64,000 bases of DNA from Methanomassiliicoccales archaeon PtaU1.Bin124 (GTDB lineage: Archaea > Thermoplasmatota > Thermoplasmata > Methanomassiliicoccales > UBA472): assembly GCA_002067865.1 (NCBI GenBank), contig MVRC01000006.1, forward strand, positions 179,611 to 243,610, in the 5' to 3' direction. The translations under genes and the position numbers were made by a program. The notes under the pieces are model-generated. The model was not told where the DNA came from and searched no databases. It worked only from the letters and a program-made list of their open reading frames with translations. Shown here one piece after another: positions 15,559 through 23,951 of the stretch. Each line of letters starts with the position of its first letter. Within the stretch, counting starts at the first letter, position 1.

Positions 15559-17475
15559 CTAATAATCTGTCGATGTAAGATGTATTTTAATCCTATCTCC
15601 ACATCTAGTTTCGATTCTGGACCTGAAAAACCTTTCAGTCTCCTTATCCATGAAGTGGACATAGCATCCCTTTAGCCCGCGCGTCATTAGGACACGATAT
15701 GTATTTTTCATCAATTCTGTGAATTTATCTTTTGACCGTTTAACAGTAGAGTCATATGACTCCTTCTTATCTCCTATCCAAGTCTGTTGATCCAAATCAT
15801 ACTTTAGGTCGAGGCCAAAGATCACACCAACATAATCAAATTCGAAACCTTGGGCCGTATACACACAGCCCACTTGATCGATACCATTCGGGTCATATGC
15901 CCATAATGATGCAGACGGAATCCCTTTTGCTAGCTTCTTAGCATCATGCTTCGCATCCCAAGGGCGTTTATAGTCTCCTATCACCACGTCGTTCAATAGA
16001 TATCCATTTTCGTCTGGGTACGACCATGGCCAGCAGAATCCTGCAGTAACCCTGCCAGTATGCCCCTCTGATACCTTCTCCCGTATCTTTTTCTCAAGAA
16101 GTTCCGGGCTGCTAACGATCTGGAAATCAAAATTTTCTGTTCCTTCCCAGAGAACATTCGCGGTCCTCTTGATACCGAGAGTATTATTCACCCAGTTCAC
16201 GAATGCGTCGGAACCTGAACATCTGAACTGCGCCTCAAGGTGATATTCATGGATGTCACAATTGAATCGAACAGCCGCCTCTTTGATGTACGAAGTTGAG
16301 CCGATCTCGTCTGGCCTAACAACTTGGTCATCATCGATCAAGAATACGCATACTTTAGCGGCCCTCAGCAGCTCGTCGATCTGTGGCAACGTTGACCGGT
16401 GTTCAGACCTAGTGAACCTGCTGTTGCTAGTTTTTCTTATCCGATGCGCTTCGTCAGAGATGATCACATCAACAGAGCTCGGTTCTGCCATTCCGTAGCT
16501 ATTGAAATATTTGAACTGGACACTGCCGCGTGTTCCGATGATCTTCCTCAATGTCTCTGTGAATGCTTTTGATCCCGTGGCATAATGGGCGTTGTAGCCT
16601 CCGATCAGGAGGTCGGCCATCAAGTTGATCGCAATGACCGATTTCCCCGTTCCAGGGCCACCCTGTATGATTATAACGGTTTTCTTCTTATCATGGAAAC
16701 CTTGCTTGGCCAGGCCCATTACCTTGTCATAGACAATCAGTTGTTCGTCGAGAAGGATGTACTCAGGAATTCCCTTGATGACATTTCCGACATGGTCCAT
16801 CAATTTCTTACTTGGGCGATATTTACTTTGTTCGATCTTGCTTAGAATATCAAGCCCTTCTCCAGCTTTCAGTCTGGTGAAAAGAAAACCACGCAATTTT
16901 AACACATCGTCTGCAGTGAAGACCGGGCATGTTTGAATGAGTCTCAGGAATTTGTCGGCAAAAAGGACATCTTCAGGAATGAACTGGTAGTTATGAAGAT
17001 AGGAGCAAGCGCTCAAACCGATCGGCGAAGCACCATCATAGAATGCCGTATGAGTATCCTTGAGGTACATCAAATACTGGCCTACCTGGGCGGATGGGTG
17101 GAGCACCTCCCTCTGAGCACCCCCGACAAATGTCATGACCTCATTCTCACCCTCGGCCATCTGGCTTTTTTCCCATTGCTTCAGTTCGATGATGACCGCA
17201 TTCTCTCTCCTTTCCTCATCCTTTCCACAGATCATGAAGTCCAATCTTTTCGAGGTCATTGGCAATTGGTATTCCAGAACGACTCCATGATCATCGAGCT
17301 TAGAAGTGCTAACGATCAAAGACACGGCTCTCAAGGAGTTGCGCCAGGAATTGATCTCGTTGGGAGATGGGTTGTACCGGAAATAATCGAAGAATGAAGC
17401 TCTCATCTTCTCCGCGATGACATTCTGGGTAGTGTCTTCTACGAATTGAAGGGAAGAACCGGAATAGAGCCTCAT
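15559..17475 (-). CDS. DUF2075 nuclease-helicase (Schlafen group 3-like)
   Basis: A 638-residue two-part enzyme. The N-terminal region has a PD-(D/E)XK core: RLDFMICG (D79), then AVIIELKQW (E97, K99). The C-terminal DUF2075 superfamily 1-type ATPase has Walker A GGPGTGKS (272-279), Walker B IISDEAHR (DEAH 341-344), VFLIDDDQVV (motif III-like), VYTAQGFEFDYVGVIF and a final NTYRVLMTRGLKG (motif VI). Such proteins probably unwind and cut nucleic acid and are found in defence islands. It is monocistronic as far as visible, on the opposite strand to the HEPN gene, with 80 bp between their stops. All motifs appear intact. Confidence 0.88.
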   Translation of the reverse strand: MRLYSGSSLQFVEDTTQNVIAEKMRASFFDYFRYNPSPNEINSWRNSLRAVSLIVSTSKLDDHGVVLEYQLPMTSKRLDFMICGKDEERRENAVIIELKQWEKSQMAEGENEVMTFVGGAQREVLHPSAQVGQYLMYLKDTHTAFYDGASPIGLSACSYLHNYQFIPEDVLFADKFLRLIQTCPVFTADDVLKLRGFLFTRLKAGEGLDILSKIEQSKYRPSKKLMDHVGNVIKGIPEYILLDEQLIVYDKVMGLAKQGFHDKKKTVIIIQGGPGTGKSVIAINLMADLLIGGYNAHYATGSKAFTETLRKIIGTRGSVQFKYFNSYGMAEPSSVDVIISDEAHRIRKTSNSRFTRSEHRSTLPQIDELLRAAKVCVFLIDDDQVVRPDEIGSTSYIKEAAVRFNCDIHEYHLEAQFRCSGSDAFVNWVNNTLGIKRTANVLWEGTENFDFQIVSSPELLEKKIREKVSEGHTGRVTAGFCWPWSYPDENGYLLNDVVIGDYKRPWDAKHDAKKLAKGIPSASLWAYDPNGIDQVGCVYTAQGFEFDYVGVIFGLDLKYDLDQQTWIGDKKESYDSTVKRSKDKFTELMKNTYRVLMTRGLKGCYVHFMDKETERFFRSRIETRCGDRIKIHLTSTDY

Positions 17476-17624
17476 TTACGGATGCCAGGTGTTGCATCTA
17501 ATGTAATTCTTTCGGTGATTCATATCATTGCAGGAGCAAGAGTCACCATTAGGATTCCTATTTCACACATTTGTTACGAAAATAGCATTAATTATTAACG
17601 TATTGAAACGTCGGGCGGATTACT

Positions 17625-17858
17625 GTGGAAGGGTCTGAGAGGGAAATTATCGTACAGATTCCTACAAAGCCAAAAGAACTTTCTGACGAGCAAAGGCGGA
17701 TGGTGCAAGCCACCGAGAGTCAAGTCAAAATAATTGCCGCTGCAGGTAAGACCGAGACCCTGACACGCAGAATCGCTTTTCCAATTCTTGTACAAAATGT
17801 AAAACGAGATCGGGGGGTTACATATGTCGAGAGATTTTGCGGAAGGAGAAGGTTCTGA
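17625..17858 (+). pseudogene. Truncated UvrD/Rep-type helicase remnant
   Basis: The frame reads LSDEQRRMVQATESQVKIIAAAGKTETLTRRIAFPIL, which is the Q-motif plus P-loop start of a UvrD/Rep superfamily 1 helicase. The P-loop is damaged (AAAGKT where AGAGSGKT is expected), and similarity stops at about 17800, after which the frame runs into the next gene and ends. Only about 60 of some 600 residues remain. It lies exactly where base composition changes from AT-rich island to GC-rich chromosome, so it probably marks a recombination or deletion scar. Confidence 0.65.
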
Positions 17859-18930
17859 GACGACCAGTTCAAGATCGATCGTTCGAAAGATCGCCATACC
17901 GATAAGGATCGGTATCGATCCGATGGTCAGATTGATGGTCGCGGACTTCAAGGACGACCCGGAATTCACCGGGCTTGAGCCACAGTTGTTCGACGATCAG
18001 GTGAACGGAAAGGGCATCCGGTTATTGAGATATCGCAAGGATGGTATGGTCGATGTCTACTGGCAGCCTGGAGTGATGGTGGAAAGGTCAACCATATCCA
18101 TCGGGGCGGGAATCGCCGATTTCATGGAAACTGCCATGGAACCAGCGCGTTTTGTGACAACAGACCGGGGCATCGATGTGGACATCGTCTTCAAGGATGC
18201 CCAGGGGCGGACCAACCAGATAAAGATCAAAGAGGATTCGGAAGGGATCAGGCCGTTCCCTTTCCTGGCTCCTGTCGGTCTCAACGTAGAACGGCCGCTC
18301 CGCCTTTTTATGGTGGAGATGCTCGAATTCGACTTTGTTCGAAGGAAGAACACTCTAGTAAAGGTCATGATCGGCGATCGTCCCTTGAAACCGGCTTACT
18401 TCCCGATCCCCCGCAGCCTTCACAGGGTCTTCCTTATGCGGTACGGTTCTTCCCTTGCCATCTCCACCTTCAACCCTCCAATGGACAGGGCCGTGATGTT
18501 CGACGCCGCCACCCCTGGTAGCGTCATGTCGGAAGGCATGACTATGAAGGTGGATGACCAAGGCAGAACGGTCAAGATCCAGGTCATCGACGGAAATGTT
18601 GAGGTCGTCTTTGACTTCGAACCCGGGTTTCCAAACCTTACTGAATTGGATGACGGAACGACGAAGTCCGGCAACTGGACCTACATCATCTGCGGACACG
18701 AGGTGGCCAGCGGTAAATATTCATTGTCCCGTAAAGAGAAAAAGATCCAGGTGGAGTTCGATGTAACAGGAGGATGGAAACCTACGGGCCTGCCGTTCAT
18801 TTTCAAGTTCTTCACGACCTTCGCGACCTTCTTTAAAAAATGGCCAACGACCTATCGATGGCGTGGGGTCGTAGACCTGAACAATGATCTCAAGATGTCA
18901 GGTACCTGGGAGCGAAAAAAAAGTAAGTGA
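17824..18930 (+). CDS. Hypothetical protein, GC-rich side of the island border
   Basis: A 368-residue protein with no family I recognise. It appears mostly beta-strand, with alternating charged and hydrophobic segments and no signal peptide. A single hydrophobic patch, LPFIFKFFTTFATFF, lies near residue 325. Its start (ATG 17824) overlaps the helicase remnant by 35 bp in a different frame, so the first residues could derive from the recombined junction. Codon usage is GC-rich, like the genes to its right. It is convergent with the DUF1254 gene. Confidence 0.6.
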   Translation: MSRDFAEGEGSETTSSRSIVRKIAIPIRIGIDPMVRLMVADFKDDPEFTGLEPQLFDDQVNGKGIRLLRYRKDGMVDVYWQPGVMVERSTISIGAGIADFMETAMEPARFVTTDRGIDVDIVFKDAQGRTNQIKIKEDSEGIRPFPFLAPVGLNVERPLRLFMVEMLEFDFVRRKNTLVKVMIGDRPLKPAYFPIPRSLHRVFLMRYGSSLAISTFNPPMDRAVMFDAATPGSVMSEGMTMKVDDQGRTVKIQVIDGNVEVVFDFEPGFPNLTELDDGTTKSGNWTYIICGHEVASGKYSLSRKEKKIQVEFDVTGGWKPTGLPFIFKFFTTFATFFKKWPTTYRWRGVVDLNNDLKMSGTWERKKSK

Positions 18931-19019
18931 AAATTGAAAAAGAAAGATGGTAAGCCAATTGTCTATGGGCAGCAGTACTGGCTTGAAATGATCAAGATCG
19001 GACGTGTCCAATCCACTTA

Positions 19020-20456
19020 TCACGCCACCACAGTGATCTCCGGTGGCAGCCATCCCGTCCCATTCAGTATGTCTGGGATATCGGCCGAGTTGGGTGCCAG
19101 CAGTCTCCACATGATCTCGAATCCTGTACCATCCGCTGGCGTTGGCAGCCAGTTGTTGAACTTGGCCGGGTCCGTGGGCGCCGTGGACTGCAGGTAGAAG
19201 TCCACCGAGCCGTCATCATTGCGGGTGAGGTTCGACGCGTCGTTGAATTGGTATCGATAGATCGAATTAGGGATCATCGCTCCGGTCAGGTTGTAAGCGG
19301 TCAGCGTCCAGCCCTCGGTCACCGGTGGGAATGACTCCATGTGGAGCACATAGTTGGTCGAACCCATGAGCGGTCTCTTGTTGATGTCTGTCCAGCTCAT
19401 GGCGAAGATCGCCTGGTCCGAGGTGAATGCGCCGAGCCCGATCTGGCTTATGACAGCGCGCAGCTGATAGTTCGTCCCGTACTCCCCGAAGCCTCCGACC
19501 AGATATCCGTTATGCTGGTCGAACGACTCGAGGAACACCGCCATCGTTTCATTCTTGATCTGGGCAGGGCCAGCAGCTACCGCGTCCTGAAGTCCCCTGA
19601 TGACATCCTTGTTCAACTCCTCGTTGAGCGAAGGAGTCATCCCCGGCCCGATCCCGACCTCAGCGAACCTGTTCAGCGCGGGCTGGTCGGCCGCAGGTGG
19701 CGGGAACTGCTCAAGCAGATGCCCCATCATGTCGAAGAAACCGAGCCCACTTGGTATCTTATGGACCTGGACGTTCGTATTGGGGTCCGTCGGGGTGGCC
19801 GGACGGTAGTCAGTACCGTACTGGCTCAACGGCGTGATGGTATAGTTGTCCTGGATGTTGTTAACGTTCGTCAGGTCGCTGCTGCCCTTCAGCTGGGTCG
19901 AACCGATTATCCAGATGCGGTCATACTCCACATCGACTCGGGTGACGTTCGCCGGGATCGACACGACGCCATTTCCTGGGCCGACGATGGTATAATCGCC
20001 TGGAGTTGTATCAGGGACGCTGCCGAAGTTCCTGACATCGTTCGTATAGGGGTCGATGAATGCGAGGACGAAGAAGTGGTCCACCACTTCCGGCACATGA
20101 AGCACCTGGGGCTCACCGCTGAGATCGAGCCAGGCGATCGAAGAGAGGCTGTTCGCCCCCGGCGCCACTACCGCCGTGCTGTTCTGGTTGTTCAGAACGC
20201 GAACATTATTGAACTGATTGACCGGGCCGTATGCTCCGTACGATACATTTATGCTGGTCATGGTCTGGAACGTCACTTCTGTCACGAGCAGGGGCAGGCC
20301 ATAGGTGTATGCTTCGAGTCCGATCTCGTAGCCCTTGTTGTAATCCTTCTGTTCGGCGATCGACTGGATCTGCATGTTCAGCAACAGACCCGAAACCAGC
20401 AAAACGCCGCAGACCACAACGACCCCTATCGCTCTCGAAACCGATGCACCAGCCAT
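19020..20456 (-). CDS. Exported DUF1254/DUF1214 family protein
   Basis: A 478-residue protein with an N-terminal membrane anchor or signal (AIGVVVVCGVLLVSGLLL, residues 10-27). The DUF1254 region follows, including EAYTYGLPLLVTEVTF and FNNVRVLNNQNSTAVVAPGANSL. A DUF1214 region ends the protein, with PLMGSTNYVLHMESFPPVTEGW and FWSLTAYN-like WTLTAYNLTG, DGSVDFYLQ and NWLPTPADG. These two domains normally travel together in secreted proteins of undetermined biochemical role. It is flanked by a convergent hypothetical gene and a divergent RNase III-like gene. Full length and intact. Confidence 0.85.
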   Translation of the reverse strand: MAGASVSRAIGVVVVCGVLLVSGLLLNMQIQSIAEQKDYNKGYEIGLEAYTYGLPLLVTEVTFQTMTSINVSYGAYGPVNQFNNVRVLNNQNSTAVVAPGANSLSSIAWLDLSGEPQVLHVPEVVDHFFVLAFIDPYTNDVRNFGSVPDTTPGDYTIVGPGNGVVSIPANVTRVDVEYDRIWIIGSTQLKGSSDLTNVNNIQDNYTITPLSQYGTDYRPATPTDPNTNVQVHKIPSGLGFFDMMGHLLEQFPPPAADQPALNRFAEVGIGPGMTPSLNEELNKDVIRGLQDAVAAGPAQIKNETMAVFLESFDQHNGYLVGGFGEYGTNYQLRAVISQIGLGAFTSDQAIFAMSWTDINKRPLMGSTNYVLHMESFPPVTEGWTLTAYNLTGAMIPNSIYRYQFNDASNLTRNDDGSVDFYLQSTAPTDPAKFNNWLPTPADGTGFEIMWRLLAPNSADIPDILNGTGWLPPEITVVA

Positions 20457-20623
20457 GTCTGAAACAGAAATAATGACTTATTTAATGGCACGCAGCTGGC
20501 TGGCGAATATTTAGAATCACATCTTTTTCTGGCATGGTCCCATTTTCGATATCTTGCCCATCGACCATCCTTCAAGACCCATCCGACCTAGGTCTTTTTA
20601 ATCCCATCCGGATACCCTTGAAC

Positions 20624-21112
20624 ATGGCCCCCGCTCCGTCGAGCAACGATGGCTCCATCTTCGCAGAAAAATTCGAGCTCATCAAGTCAAAGATGGGCTA
20701 CGAGTTCAAAGACTACGAGCTTATGAAGCGGGCCGTGAAGACCAGGGACTACTGCGAGAAGAACGAGGCCTTCAGGACGTCAGTGAAGGATCCGCTGGCC
20801 ATGCTGGGCGATTCGATCATCAGGACGTTGGTCATCAAGCGCCTCATGGCCGAGGACATCAAGACGGCGGGCGACATCAACGACGAGGCGATGAAGAACA
20901 CCACCCGCGAGGCCCAGGCCCTTCGCGCCAAGCGGGCGTACCTGGAGAAGATCTTCGTCTGGAGCAACAACGAGGAGAAGAGCCATTCTTGGAACAACAA
21001 GAAGGCGCTGGGTGAGTGTCTGGACATGCTCATCGGCGCGATCTATCTGGACAGCAATAGCATCGACGCGTGCGAGAAGGCGCTGGACCAGATCAAGTTC
21101 TTCCGGGTCTGA
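20624..21112 (+). CDS. Divergent ribonuclease III-like protein
   Basis: A 162-residue protein with the RNase III catalytic-domain layout but altered signatures. LAMLGDSIIRTLV replaces the usual ERLEFLGDAVL: the Asp is kept and the preceding Glu is lost. GECLDMLIGAIYLDSN replaces ADALEALIGAIYLD: the two acidic positions are E and D instead of D and E. There is no double-stranded-RNA-binding domain. The start is the ATG at 20624; a TATA-like TCTTTTTAAT at about 20591-20600 would place the transcript start next to it, implying a leaderless mRNA. It may cleave structured RNA or be a non-catalytic relative. Confidence 0.7.
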   Translation: MAPAPSSNDGSIFAEKFELIKSKMGYEFKDYELMKRAVKTRDYCEKNEAFRTSVKDPLAMLGDSIIRTLVIKRLMAEDIKTAGDINDEAMKNTTREAQALRAKRAYLEKIFVWSNNEEKSHSWNNKKALGECLDMLIGAIYLDSNSIDACEKALDQIKFFRV

Positions 21113-21228
21113 TCTATTCCAGTGGGTCTCTAGGGGTCATCGACTATATCCAGACATTTTACCATTTCTTTTCTGGAATGGCTTTAATACGCTGCCTGGC
21201 CATATGACGGGAAATCGTGGGGGATCAA

Positions 21229-22434
21229 ATGAGCACCAGGCTTTTCATGTCGATCGGAATTGCGATCATGACCGGGCTTCTGGTCCTGTCATCATTCTCG
21301 GCCATCATCGTCAGCGCTGATGCTCAGACCTATCAGCTCTCGAACACCGCCTCATCGGTGAAGTATGCCGAAGTGAACGGTGTGAGCCTGGGATATCGCG
21401 AGTATGGTTCCGGTGAACCGTTGTTGCTCATCTGCGGCTTCGGCGCCACCATGGACATGTGGAATGCCACATTCATCGGCATCCTGGCCGAGAACTTCCA
21501 TGTCTACACATATGACCACCGGGGCATGGGATACAGCAGCGACGACAGCTCGGTCCACACTATGGAGATGTACGCCGACGATGCGGTCGGATTGATGCAC
21601 GCCCTCGGCTACCAGAGCATGAACATCTACGGAACATCGATGGGTTCCATCATCTCACAGCAGATCATGATCGACCACAATGGATCGGTACGAAAGGCCG
21701 CTCTCAGCTCCGCCTCATACAGCGTTCGCATCCCGGAATGCGCCCTGCTCCTTGCCACGCTGGAGTCGGTCGTCGGAAACACCTCATATTCTTTGGGCAT
21801 CAGGGAGGAGGCGGCCGCCAACCTCGCCTGGGGCGGTGCCTGGGATGGACTGGCCGGGATCAAGAATCCGGTCCTGCTCATCGTCGGCACGAACGATCTC
21901 CTGACCCCCGACTCGGTCTCCGTCCAGATCGCAGGGCAGATCAGCGCCTCGTGGCTGGTCCGGTTCACCGGTATCCTGCACAGCGGCCAATCATACGCTC
22001 CCGTCCAGTATGCGAACAGCGTCACCTATTTCCTGCTGACGAACGAGACCCCCGTCTTCAGCCCCATCCCGCCATCGGCGCCTACTAGCGTAGTAGCTGC
22101 CCTTCACAACGAACAGATCCTCATCTCATGGAACGCATCGGTCAGCAACGGAGGTAGTGCTATCACCGGATACATCCTCTTCAGAGGTTCAGAGCTGATA
22201 GCCAGCCTCAACGCCACCACGCTCAGCTACATCGATCCCGACCTGGCAAGCGGCACCGCCTATACCTACTACGTCGTGGCCACCAACTCGGCCGGGTCCA
22301 GCGCCATCTCGATGCCGGTCACGGCCACCACGCATGGCCAGAACGCGAACATCACGAACCTGATGTTAGCGATCGCCGCCGTCGTTATCGCGGTCGTTCT
22401 GACGGCATTGGTCATGTCCCGGAAAAAGAAGTGA
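21229..22434 (+). CDS. Exported alpha/beta hydrolase with FN3 domain and C-terminal anchor
   Basis: A 401-residue protein: signal peptide (about residues 5-32), alpha/beta-hydrolase domain (about 45-270), fibronectin type III domain (about 280-370) and a C-terminal transmembrane helix followed by RKKK. The nucleophile elbow is YGTSMGS. The acid is likely the Asp in VGTNDLLTP and the base the His in TGILHSGQS. The protein is therefore tethered to the outside of the cell, where it may hydrolyse an ester or amide. The start is the ATG at 21229 with GGGGGAT just upstream; a GTG lies 12 bp earlier. A hairpin terminator follows at 22481. Confidence 0.82.
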   Translation: MSTRLFMSIGIAIMTGLLVLSSFSAIIVSADAQTYQLSNTASSVKYAEVNGVSLGYREYGSGEPLLLICGFGATMDMWNATFIGILAENFHVYTYDHRGMGYSSDDSSVHTMEMYADDAVGLMHALGYQSMNIYGTSMGSIISQQIMIDHNGSVRKAALSSASYSVRIPECALLLATLESVVGNTSYSLGIREEAAANLAWGGAWDGLAGIKNPVLLIVGTNDLLTPDSVSVQIAGQISASWLVRFTGILHSGQSYAPVQYANSVTYFLLTNETPVFSPIPPSAPTSVVAALHNEQILISWNASVSNGGSAITGYILFRGSELIASLNATTLSYIDPDLASGTAYTYYVVATNSAGSSAISMPVTATTHGQNANITNLMLAIAAVVIAVVLTALVMSRKKK

Positions 22435-22480
22435 GATACTGGTCCTTCAAGAACTCTGGATAACAAAATCCTTCCCACCA

Positions 22481-22507
22481 GGTCAGCGGTATATCCGCTG
22501 GCCTTTT
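22481..22507 (+). terminator. Hairpin terminator after the alpha/beta hydrolase gene
   Basis: GGTCAGCGG-TATAT-CCGCTGGCC forms a 9-position stem with one G-T pair, followed by TTTT. It lies 47 bp downstream of the hydrolase stop. Confidence 0.55.
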
Positions 22508-22567
22508 CCCCATTCCAAAATTTATATTTACTTCGAGCTCCAGAAGACACTCATCTGGTGATTTACG

Positions 22568-22822
22568 ATGAGCGATGAGGAGATAACAGAGGATGAGGCC
22601 GACCTTCAGAACGACCGATGGCTTCAAGACAATTTTCTCGACCTCATGCAGAATTATCCGCGCGAATGGATCGCGGTCCTGAACGGAATCATCATCGCCA
22701 GGGCCGGGACCAAGGCCGGGGTGCAGAACATCGCCGATGAGGTGGCGAATGGCGAGGAGTACTCCATCTACTTCATTCCTCCGACCGGCACGTTCACGGA
22801 CGTCCAGTACGAAAGACGATGA
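22568..22822 (+). CDS. Small DUF5678-type protein
   Basis: An 84-residue acidic protein. The pattern FLDLMQNYPREWIAVLNGIIIARAGT...IADEVANG...IYFIPPTGTFT matches the DUF5678 family of small archaeal and bacterial proteins of unknown role (typically WVAI.dG.viahG.d...a...g). A TATA-like TTATATTTA at about 22520-22529 lies roughly 40 bp upstream. Monocistronic by appearance. Function unknown. Confidence 0.65.
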   Translation: MSDEEITEDEADLQNDRWLQDNFLDLMQNYPREWIAVLNGIIIARAGTKAGVQNIADEVANGEEYSIYFIPPTGTFTDVQYERR

Positions 22823-22960
22823 GGCGGTCCAGAAAATTGGACCGTTGGAACGCCAACGACCTGATACTTGGGGTACTGGCCTTCCTCAGTAGATATTCTG
22901 TGAGAGTAATTCATAATTTCTCATAATTATTCATATAGTACATTGACGATCATCAATGGA

Positions 22961-23512
22961 ATGAACTTTTTTTCTGATATCGACGGAACGGTAGGCAAGG
23001 GGGTCCACATATCGCCAGGCGTTGTCCTGCTGGGAAGGATCGACATCGGGGACGATGTCTTCATCGCCCCGAACGTTACGATCCGATGCGATGAGCCCGA
23101 TTCTCAGATCATCATCGGCGATGGTTGTAACATCCAAGATAACGTGGTCATCCATAGTCTGAAGGGGTCCAGGGTGAAGATGGCCGAACATTGTTCGATC
23201 GGGCATGGGGCCATCGTGCACGGTCCTTGCGAGATCGAGAGAGGCTCCTTCATCGGATTCGGCTCCGTCGTGTTCAGATGCAGGATCGGGCGTGGTTCGA
23301 TGATAATGCACAAGGTCCTCGTGGAGGACTGCGACATCCCTCCCGACACCCTCGTTCCATCCGGCTCAATCGTGAAAGGGAGGATCGAGCATCTGCTCCC
23401 CAAGATCAGACCGGAGGACCAGAGGTTCAACGAATATGTCATCGCGATGAATTTGGACCTGAACAGAAGATACCGATCCGCGAGCGACCCATATAAGATA
23501 ATTACAAATTAG
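22961..23512 (+). CDS. Gamma-carbonic anhydrase-like hexapeptide protein (CamH type)
   Basis: A left-handed beta-helix protein of 183 residues built from hexapeptide repeats (for example IGDDVFIAPNVTI, IIGDGCNIQDNVVI). The three zinc-ligand histidines expected for gamma-carbonic anhydrases are H65 (VVIHS), H82 and H87 (GHGAIVHG). The 17/5 spacing matches CamH/YrdA-type members, which lack the acidic loop of Cam. It may hydrate CO2 or bind another ligand. An in-frame TTG at 22943 would add six residues; the ATG at 22961 is preferred. Confidence 0.75.
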   Translation: MNFFSDIDGTVGKGVHISPGVVLLGRIDIGDDVFIAPNVTIRCDEPDSQIIIGDGCNIQDNVVIHSLKGSRVKMAEHCSIGHGAIVHGPCEIERGSFIGFGSVVFRCRIGRGSMIMHKVLVEDCDIPPDTLVPSGSIVKGRIEHLLPKIRPEDQRFNEYVIAMNLDLNRRYRSASDPYKIITN

Positions 23513-23533
23513 GGAAGATTATTTTCAAGCGAT

Positions 23534-23809
23534 ATGCAGACCGACGAATCGACCAAGTGGATCATGAGCGTTGACCGACGCATGCTGGTCATGCGCGATG
23601 TCCACGAGAATGGAATCATCCGCGTCTCAGAGCTAGCGTCTCATTCTGGCCGGTCGATACAGAACATCAGCCGAGCGATACATGAGTTGGAGGCAGAGGG
23701 ATTGGTCGAATGCATCACGCCGGAGAAAAATACCTGGAAAAGATACATCCTGACCGAGCATGGTAAGATGGTCTATGAACGGATGAGGGATCTCCACCTC
23801 TTCGAGTAG
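23534..23809 (+). CDS. Winged-helix transcription regulator (MarR/ArsR-like)
   Basis: A 91-residue single-domain winged-helix protein. The helix-turn-helix is RVSELASHSGRSIQNISRAIHELEAEGLVECI, followed by the wing TWKRYILTEHGKMVYERM. There is no sensor domain. It is 21 bp downstream of the carbonic-anhydrase-like gene and may be co-transcribed. A T-rich tract (GTTTTTT at about 23829) follows. The target is unknown. Confidence 0.75.
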   Translation: MQTDESTKWIMSVDRRMLVMRDVHENGIIRVSELASHSGRSIQNISRAIHELEAEGLVECITPEKNTWKRYILTEHGKMVYERMRDLHLFE

Positions 23810-23951
23810 ACGTCGTCGATATCTCGGATTGTTTTTTAAAGAAACCAGAACAGTCCGATCATATCTCAAAGCATTTTCTTTGGCGATGTGATAGTTAAAA
23901 TATCGTCTGGTCCAATCGATTCGCTCGATCATCGAGCCATAAAAGGTTATC

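Noticed and set aside
17595..17969. Leftward 124-codon frame over the helicase scar
   Set aside because: Antisense to the clear UvrD remnant and the following gene; no recognisable motif.
19341..20462. 373-codon rightward frame opposite the DUF1254 gene
   Set aside because: Antisense shadow of a clear exported DUF1254/DUF1214 protein.
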